DNA from: Gigaspora margarita
Lineage: Eukaryota; Glomeromycota; Glomeromycetes; Diversisporales; Gigasporaceae
Assembly: GCA_009809945.1 (NCBI GenBank)
Contig: WTPW01000408.1
Span: 337,105-401,104 of the forward strand
Direction of reading: 5' to 3'
Length of the DNA stretch: 64,000 bases
The stretch's first letter is position 1. Each line of letters starts with the position of its first letter. Under the pieces are notes generated by a model that saw only the letters and a list, made by a program, of their open reading frames with translations, was not told the origin of the DNA and ran no database searches. This document shows, piece after piece, positions 56,767 through 64,000 of the stretch. The position numbers and the translations under genes are program-made.

Positions 56767-59700
56767 TTATATAAAAATATTAATATAATATGAGTTTGTT
56801 GTATCAAACTGTGGCACAATATGAACAATATTATTAATTGATTCTACTGGAATCAAATTGTATATATTTGTTAACTATAAATAAGGGCACTCTACTTGTA
56901 AAATTTTAAAAGATTATTTGGAAACTTAAAATCATACCATCGAATGTCCTGATATTCTATAATAATATATGAACTAATAATAAAACCTAAAATTTAAATC
57001 AAAATTTAATTCAAAATTATATATATAAAATGAATTAAATTATAAATTACCTTCACAAAACAATATCTATTGAATGTTTCAAATTTCTTTTGTTCAGAAT
57101 CCATATAGACAGTAATATTGCTAAACACTGGCATATTGTGATAATGATTTGTAGTCCTTACTTGTTCTTAAATGGGCAATGTGAATGATTCATACAAAAT
57201 AAAGATCATTTCTGATTCCTCTATATCTCTCTTGAATACGGATGTATAATCAAGTAGTTATTCATTGTGAGAACAAGATTGCACAAACCCTCAAGAATTT
57301 TGGGAGTATGTTCTTCGTTATGCTTGTATTTTTCAATAATTGACCTTAGAAGATGCCGTAGTATAATGCAATAATCTTTTCTAAACTTTTTTGCATTTTT
57401 TTAGCATTTGTTTGCCCATTTTGTGACAAAATATGCTCATAAATGCCTTTGAGTGTTAGAGTTCATGTTATCTACAAATATTGCATTAGTATAAATTAAA
57501 TAGTAATGCCAAAAAAAAAGTAACAAATAAAATAACCTTTTGTAGAATCTGAGTATCGATGTTGCATTTGTTAGACATTATATATGGTGCTTTAATATAT
57601 TGTTTGCGGAGTACTTCAAATGTCTCAGCACTCAACCCATTTAGATTTCCATATTCTTGAATTGTTTTAACTGTGTGATGTATCCAGTGATAAAATTTTA
57701 AAAACCAGCAATTGTTCTTAGTAAAGGGTCCAAGAATATCAATGAAATTCTTTGCCCATGTTTGAATTGATGCCCCATAAAATTATAGATTTACTTAGGT
57801 TACGTCTCATTTTTTCAAAATTATCTGACATTATACATAGTGACCAATTACAACAATATATAATTATAACTAATAAAATACTGAATTGTCATCCTTAGTT
57901 GTCAAGAAAATGACATGTTAGGAAATATTTACATATATGCAAAAATTACAGACCTCAAATTGAAGAAGATCTGATTGTGTAAATTTATGCTACCTTGATT
58001 GATAATACATTCTGTTCCAATTAATGAACATACGAATAAGAGTATCATTTTTTTTCTTTTCAATTAGAATTTCAAAAACAATGGCATAATTTCATTATAT
58101 TTTTGTACTCAGATGCTATAAATAGAGCAAGATCTGTGAGCCCGAATTGAATACTTTTAATCCCAAATGACGTGGTATCAATCTGAGTCTTAGATCCATC
58201 TTACTGATAAGAGTAATTTCACCATGAAATTTTAAGAGATCTTGTGTAAACTTAACCATATACAAGAAGAGTTCAAGATCTAAGTGATGCATTCACTCAG
58301 AGACTGTTGCTACATAAACATTAAAGCCTCTATACTTGAACATAGGTTTATATCAAAATAGATTTTATAAAGTAACAGAATTTTTAAATCACAATTAGCA
58401 TGTTACTTTAATTACTTACAGGTGATTTCAGAAACTATTTGTTTCTTTGTATAATGAGTAATCCTTTTCTTGTCCAGATGCAGAGACTTGTCATATTTGA
58501 TTTTCCATTCAAGTAATTTTCTGATTTGTAGGTATTTTGATTGCATTAAGCTCATTCTTTTCTACAAGGCAAGTGTAACATGGACGTGCACAACTTGCTC
58601 CATTATATGTTAAACACGATTTACAGTTTTCTGGCCAGTCTTCTATAATACTAGAAAGTAACATATTATACCTTAAAGTGTAAGAATTTACTTTTAGTAA
58701 TGTTTCAGAACAATAATGGCTCAATGAGTACATTTATCCCTTGTGAAAGGTTAATCAGATTAATTGCCTAAATTCTGGTGTTTGACGTTCCTCTTTAGTA
58801 CCCTCTAACGTTGATATAAAACCAATGAGTGCTTTAGCCTTAGCCTTGTTCTGAAAATTCGTTGGAATATTGTCTAAGCTAATAAATATCAGATGCTGCG
58901 AATTTTTTACCAAACGATCTAGCAATGTCGCATCTGAGTATAAGATTATGGCTAAACCCTTATTATCTGTTGGAATATACTGTTGAACATGGCTCCACCA
59001 ATTGCAATTATATAATTCAGAGTATACTCTTTCTTGACGTCCCTAAAAGTAGAAATGTAATAATTAACAAATATCATATGTTATAGTACTAACATAAATA
59101 TCCATTACTTTTTTACATGCCTCTTTTGAAATATAAATCTTCTGATAATCAAAAACGCAATTCATTGCAATTTCTTGATCTTGGAGAATTTCTTTTATGG
59201 CAGAAATTATTGGCTGATACTTAAATAAATAGATTTGACCTCTGATTTGTGCAATGGGAGTTGAAAAAAATTTTGTATAATTTTTTTCTAAGTATCCAAG
59301 AAATGAAGATCTTCTTTAGTTGATCGAGGCAGCGTTCTCTTTGGAATTTGACTATATTTCTTTACAAACTTCAGTATTGCATCGCCGGCCGTATAGGAAA
59401 GTTGATATCTGATTACCTAATATTAGTAATAAATACTATACCATTTAGAATCTAAATACAGTCTACCCTCGTTTATATCAACCCATTTGAATTTGGTTAA
59501 ATTTATGTTGATAGTAATATTAACGAGGGAATTATATTAAAGTTGATATATATGAGGAAATTTTAAATATATAAAAATTTATAAAAATTCATTTTGTGGC
59601 TTAGGTTGATATTAACGGGGTTGATATTAACGAGGGATGAAGGTATCAATCTTAAAATAATAATAAAAAAAAATAAATAAAAATAAAAATAAATAGATAT

Positions 59701-60294
59701 AATACTTCCTATATTTAAAAAATCCTGATATATAATATTTGGAAAGTTCACTTTATCACATTTAGAATTATTGCTCCAGAATCCATTAACAGTCTCTTCA
59801 TAATTTTTTAGTATGCCTCTCTCAAATGTTTGGTCAGACTCATCGGTATCCTCTTCATTAGATATTGTGTTAAACTTATTAGAAATCTCATAATTATCAA
59901 GTATTGGAATACACTTATCATTAGTATCTCAGTTATCAGAAAACAAGACAGACTTATCATCGAACATTAATTCAGACTCGCTAATAGAATCAGACTCATT
60001 GATGGTTTCCTGGTCATTGTTATCATATATCAGATAAGACTCATCAAAAATATCTTGATTTTTGAATATTAAATCATGATTGACAGTAACCCTATTTTTA
60101 TTATTCAGTCTGTTGATTATTTCTGATTTATCAGAAATATAACCATCTATACTCTCCTCATCTGTGCTAGTATTAAAACTAGTATTAGTACTAGATTTAG
60201 CTTCGATTTGATAACAGCTTTTGTGAACTTTCTTATAATTTTTGAGGCTCGTCAGATGGCCAAATTCTCTTTTGCAAATATAACATGGGAACAT
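56767..60294 (-). pseudogene. Plavaka-type (KDZ) transposase, multi-exon, decayed
   Basis: From ATG 60294: a C2H2 finger MFPCYICKREFGHLTSLKNY...H...C, then an acidic linker (DESDSISESELMFDD). After a pogo-like MITE the transposase core follows: RQERVYSELYNCNWWSHVQQ, AIILYSDATLLDRLVKNSQH (likely catalytic Asp), ISLDNIPTNFQ, IIEDWPENCKSCLTYNGASC...CYTC, MDLRLRLIPRHLGLKVFNSG, GLSAETFEVLRKQYIKAPYI. An intron 57536-57472 (GTTATT...TTTGTAG) is followed by more C-terminal coding, MPVFSNITVYMDSEQKKFET, a GTAATT donor, and a last exon ending NSYYINIFI-stop at 56767. These blocks match fungal Plavaka transposases. Frameshifts and stops are present. The plus-strand T-rich exon-like frames here are shadows. 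Confidence 0.8.
59459..59643. mobile_element. pogo-like MITE in the transposase gene, 185 bp
   Basis: Ends CAGTCTACCCTCGTTTATAT and inverted CCTTCATCCCTCGTTAATAT, flanked by TA (59457-59458, 59644-59645). (A/G)CCCTCGTTTATA is typical of pogo/Tigger/Fot1 termini. Internal ATATTAACGAGGG copies. No ORF. Confidence 0.92.
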
Positions 60295-60854
60295 TGGAAG
60301 AAGATTAAAATAGACCTAAAAAAAATTGAGTATTTAATGTTAAATAGTTTTAGAATTACATATAATTATGTAATTACATATTAAACTATAAAATGAAGTA
60401 TTGTATATTAGAGTGGAAATTATAAAATTCCGATATAATATATCAAGAAGGTAACCATTAAACATAATAAAAATAATTTAAAAATGGATACTCACTTGAT
60501 GCATAAAAATTGAATTTGGTATCAAAATTTGCTTTTATTTATTTATTATTTTATTTATATTTTTTTTACAGTAAGATAATCATTTAATTGATCAAATTCC
60601 AGCTTCAAAAGTATTCTTAATAATATTTATTTATCCATTATCAAAAATAATCAAGGTCAATCTTTATTAATTTATTATATTAATTAATAGATCGATCACA
60701 TATCATATTTTTTCTTTATAAAGTAAATCAAAAATCGCAAAGACAGTGATTGACAACTTTAAACTCAAGAAGTCTTTTTACTAATTCAAAAAATTTAAAA
60801 TGTGATCGATAACTTTACTCTTCTAAGACACCGTTTCTTTCTTACATTGTCATT
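60295..60854. other. AT-rich intergenic stretch
   Basis: No gene recognised between the divergently read transposase gene and the next exon-like sequence. Confidence 0.5.
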
Positions 60855-62014
60855 ATGCCTTCTAAAAGTAGAAAATGAAAACTCAGCTCAGAACAAAACG
60901 AAGTAGCTATGATAACCAATAAATACTGGTTTTAGAAATTCATATGAATTTTTAGGCTTATATTTTTTTTTATTACTTTTCTTATTTATTACTTTTTTTC
61001 TTATTTCTTTTTTTATTTATTACTTTTTCTTATTTATTACTTTTCTTATTTATTACTTCTTATTTATTACTTTTCTTACTTAATACATTTTTCTTATTTA
61101 TTACTTTTCTTATTACATCTTTTTCTTATTAATTACTTTGCTACTTACTTATTATTTCTTTTTGTTTATTTATTACTTTTTCTTATTTCTTATTTATTAC
61201 TTTTTTTTCTTATTTATTATTTATTACTTCATTTCTTATTCTTTACTTCATTTCTTATTCATTACTTCGTTTCTTATTTATTACTTCAATTCTTACTTAT
61301 TACTTCTTTTTTATTTCTTATTATTATTTTTACTTCTTATTTTTTATTTTGTTTCTTATTTAACAATTTTTTATTTATTAATTCTTATTTTTTTACTTCA
61401 TTTCTTATTTATTACTTTTTTATTACTTCTTTTCTTACTATTACTTTATTCTTTTCTTATTTTCAGGCATTGGACGCATTAAAAGCTAGTACTTCAGCTT
61501 CTACTACAAAAAAACAATGAAATATAAGCAATCACACTAGCGAACATTCCCAAAGGAATAAAAAATCATGCAAGTCCCAAACAAGTAGCATTGAGAATAT
61601 TGGCAATAATGACAATGATGACAGTTCCCCAAATTTCTTTCATCCTATATCAGCTCTTTATGAAATTACTAAAAGCCCATCTAGATCTCCACTTAATGAA
61701 GTCCCTACCAATATATCAGAAAATTTATCTGTCGATACATGTTGCGGTCTGTTTTAGAATGTATAGAAGTTTACTACTTTGTAGATAATAAATACGGATA
61801 CTAATTATTAAACTAATTATTCTTAGACGAAGAAAGTAAAACAATGAATCCGTTATTAGAAATAACTAATAAAATATTAGTGCAAAACATCTCAATTATG
61901 GAGAAACAAGAAATTTTGGATGCCACGGTTATACAACTTATCAGTGATATTAAGGCTTTACAATCGTTACATGAAAATTTAAAGTCAAAAGCAAAAGATA
62001 AAGATTACGAATAG
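60855..62014 (+). pseudogene. Hypothetical multi-exon protein, probably decayed
   Basis: A first exon may start at ATG 60855 (MPSKSRK-stop-KLSSEQNEVAM). A long T-rich intron-like tract ends TTTTCAG at 61466. Exon 61467-61740 reads ALDALKASTSASTTKKQ, a TGA, then NNDNDDSSPNFFHPISALYE and SPSRSPLNEVPTNIS. Donor GTTGCG at 61741, acceptor TTCTTAG ending 61826; splicing keeps frame (SVDTYEESKTMNPLLEI). The last exon reads LVQNISIMEKQEILDATVIQ and LHENLKSKAKDKDYE, ending TAG 62012-62014. Low-complexity N-terminal part, helical C-terminal part; no family recognised. The TGA stops at likely Arg codons suggest inactivation. Confidence 0.45.
60960..61466. repeat. TTCTTATTTATTACTT minisatellite, about 500 bp
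   Basis: Dozens of imperfect 15-17 bp units of CTTATTTATTACTTTT. It lies in the putative first intron. The 114-codon hydrophobic frame across it is an artefact. Confidence 0.9.
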
Positions 62015-62120
62015 TAGCAGGTATGGTGCTGATGGCTTTAACTCTAAAATCACGTGACTTTGTTCACTTTTTTTGAAAATCATATGATACAAGGTAAGCC
62101 AATCAAATTGCTCATTTTCT

Positions 62121-62165
<45 letters not shown>

Positions 62166-62640
62166 CAGATATTTTTTTTTTGTGAAAAAATTTTTTTGAG
62201 AGAAAATTTTGAAAATTTCTTTTACAGGCTGAAAGGTGAATCACGTGACTGTATTAGTGCATTCTGATTGGCTTAAATTAAAAAACATATACGTTCACAT
62301 TTTTACAATTTATTAATAAATTTTTAAATTTTAAAAGGCTACTACTCTATTAGTTTAGCTTTAAATTAAAATCTAAACCACAAGTTTTATTCTTTAGGTC
62401 ATAAAGAACAAAACTTGTGGATTAGTTTTGCATTTTATAAATTTTTAAAAGAGGAGTAGCATTTTTTGTAAAGCCATTTTTTGTACAGAGTTAAAGCTAT
62501 TCGCACTATATATAAAATTTTTTTTACTATTCTTTTTAAATTAAGCTAATTACTTATTTTAATACTTTATAAAAATAATAAGGCATGCATTTACAGAGTT
62601 TATGTAATCAAATATTTTTTTTAATTCAAAAAAATTATAG
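62015..62640. other. Spacer with poly(T) and inverted CCAAT-like motifs
   Basis: AAGCCAATCAAATTGCTCAT (62096) and, inverted, AAGCCAATCAGAATGCACT (62257-62276) flank a 44-T run at 62122-62165; TCACGTGAC occurs on both sides (62051, 62242). AACTTGTGG and CCACAAGTT at 62378-62425 also face each other. This may be a small element or a promoter region; no TSD seen. Confidence 0.4.
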
Positions 62641-62649
62641 AAAGGAGTG

Positions 62650-63125
62650 ATGCAAGGTATCAGATTCTCTATAGATAATTGGCTTTATCCCAGTGACAAA
62701 ATTTATGAAGAATCTATTTGTAAAGAACTTGAAGAATTATGTCCAGAAAAAATATACGGTATAAAAAGAATTCTAAATGGGAGGCGTTATATAACAAGAT
62801 TGAAAATTCAGTAAATAGTAATAATAAGTGTATTAGTTATGTAACTAGATAATTTATTAAATTTTAAATATAGATCAGTGCGGAATCATGCAAGTATCAT
62901 GGGCATTATTTGGGTCTTTTCGACGTGTAGTGTTTGAACATGTCTTTAAAAATAAAATTTTGCCTACTGTTAATTCAGAAAGTTCCAAAGCTAAAATAGC
63001 TTCATGAAAATTAAGTGAAGGTGTACAATAGTGCTTCAAAAACCTGAATATGATGATCGAAGAAGAGGATAAATTATACTATCAGATGGTTGCCAAGAAA
63101 GTATTTGGCTGACAATCTACTAAGA
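62650..63125 (+). pseudogene. Unrecognised protein exons
   Basis: ATG 62650 opens MQGIRFSIDNWLYPSDKIYE then LCPEKIYGIKRILNGRRYIT to about 62810, where GTAAAT could be a donor. A second frame at 62888 reads MQVSWALFGSFRRVVFEHVF and KILPTVNSESSKAKIAS, a TGA, then MMIEEEDKLYYQMVAKKVFG. The frames do not join cleanly at the obvious splice sites. Family unknown. Confidence 0.4.
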
Positions 63126-63499
63126 ACCAATGTGCAGTAATATGAGCTATCTTGCATAATTTATTTAATTCTGAAATTGTCAAAATTAAATTCGATAAAA
63201 AATTTTTAACGAGAAAACTTCAATCCTTCTTGGTAGGTACACATATCTTCCTGATAGTTATTTCTCTTAAAAGTAAATTATTATCCGCATGACATTGGTA
63301 AACAGCTTGCAAGAGAAACAACTATCACGTAACCTTATTGGTAACATATACATTATATTTTATCTTAATCATTTTTTAACTTATACGGTTAATAGTATAA
63401 TATTGAAAAGGATCAAGAAGATTCAAGCATGTCTGATAGCGAATAACATTATAATATTCACTAAAGATTCGAAGCAATTACTGCAATCGCAATAATCAC

Positions 63500-64000
63500 A
63501 AATTCATGAGACATTGCATAGGACATAAAGTTTCTTGTTATGCTTTTTTAAATATGTAATTGTATTGTTCGCATTTGAATATTAAAATATTGCATAAAAT
63601 AAATAATATATATACAAGATGTACTGTATATCCAATTTTTATTTATGATTTATTTAAAAAATATGTTATATTTATATATAATAAATATTATATATACATG
63701 TATACAATTTTTTATCTATAATTTTTTAAAATTTGTGCTATCTTTTTATATAAATTCTATATACAAATAAATTTTATATGAATTTTTTATTTATATTTTA
63801 TATAATATTTATATAAATTCTAAATAAAATTAGATTTTATCTAAACAGTTATTTATATATTATTTAAACTATATATATATAATCTAAATGAGATATATAT
63901 AAAATTTTACTTTATTAATTTTATATAAACATTTAAATAAGTATTATTTAAAATTATATATAACTACATATATATATATATTTATATAAAATTTCTAGCT
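63500..64000. other. AT-rich low-complexity end of window
   Basis: TATATAAA/TTTATATA-type sequence with no gene visible. Confidence 0.6.

Noticed and set aside
61138..61482. A 114-aa hydrophobic membrane protein
   Set aside because: The frame runs through a TTCTTATTTATTACTT minisatellite; the amino acid pattern is a translation of the repeat.
1..64000. CRISPR arrays, rRNA genes, bacterial operons
   Set aside because: Tandem repeats here are contiguous minisatellites without spacer-repeat structure; no rRNA-like sequence was seen; introns and transposon types are eukaryotic.

Overview
The window looks like nuclear DNA of an arbuscular mycorrhizal fungus (Glomeromycotina, Rhizophagus-like). 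This is an inference from very high A+T, short GT-AG introns of about 64-90 bp, Sel1-repeat remnants, and several protein families I recognise as abundant in that lineage (a gag with the motif GYPLPNFYGYP, Plavaka-type transposase, Polinton polymerase and integrase, a RNase H-bearing LINE). Almost nothing here is an intact gene. The window is a deeply nested transposon graveyard, but unusually many insertions keep recognisable ends and target-site duplications (TSDs), so the order of events can be read.

Layout. 1-5345: a Helitron-type protein on the minus strand, running off the left edge and broken by a 1.24-kb hAT-like element and a second, larger insertion. 5346-9800: a decayed lineage-specific gene with one intron (6720-7840), a ~250-bp tandem duplication and a 255-bp TA-flanked MITE. 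10305-12760: a 5'-truncated LINE on the plus strand. 13454-14195: a second hAT-like element. 14590-15290: a cluster of hairpin repeats. 16060-16640: a Sel1-repeat pseudogene. 17440-18150: a repeat-rich, less AT-rich block.

18315-50790 is the main object: a composite Polinton/Maverick-like element of 32.5 kb with ~510-bp terminal inverted repeats (TIRs) and a 5-6 bp flanking duplication (TCCTAC). A small ORF and a Polinton-type integrase sit just inside the left TIR, and a protein-primed family B DNA polymerase (PolB) reads inward from the right TIR. Each TIR stops at the start codon of the inward gene, so the same TIR promoter faces two different genes. Each TIR also carries a divergent small Cys/His-rich ORF. 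Inside the element lie a gag/aspartic-protease remnant, a lineage-specific gene split by a 979-bp tRNA-headed retroposon with a 12-bp TSD and by a 644-bp MITE, a 9.4-kb LINE on the minus strand (itself hit by a MITE), a long minisatellite hit by a 142-bp hAT MITE, and an ~850-bp tandem repeat. The PolB gene is hit by at least three elements, one landing exactly after its YMDTD catalytic motif and one at a TTAA.

50796-64000: a 3.5-kb hAT-like element enclosing a 1.0-kb hAT-like element enclosing a TA-flanked MITE; a Plavaka (KDZ-type) transposase pseudogene with introns and a pogo-like MITE; then degraded exons of hypothetical genes and AT-rich sequence. Catalytic residues are lost repeatedly by G-to-A or C-to-T type changes, and many stops are TGA or TAG where Arg or Trp is expected, which suggests mutational decay of silenced repeats.
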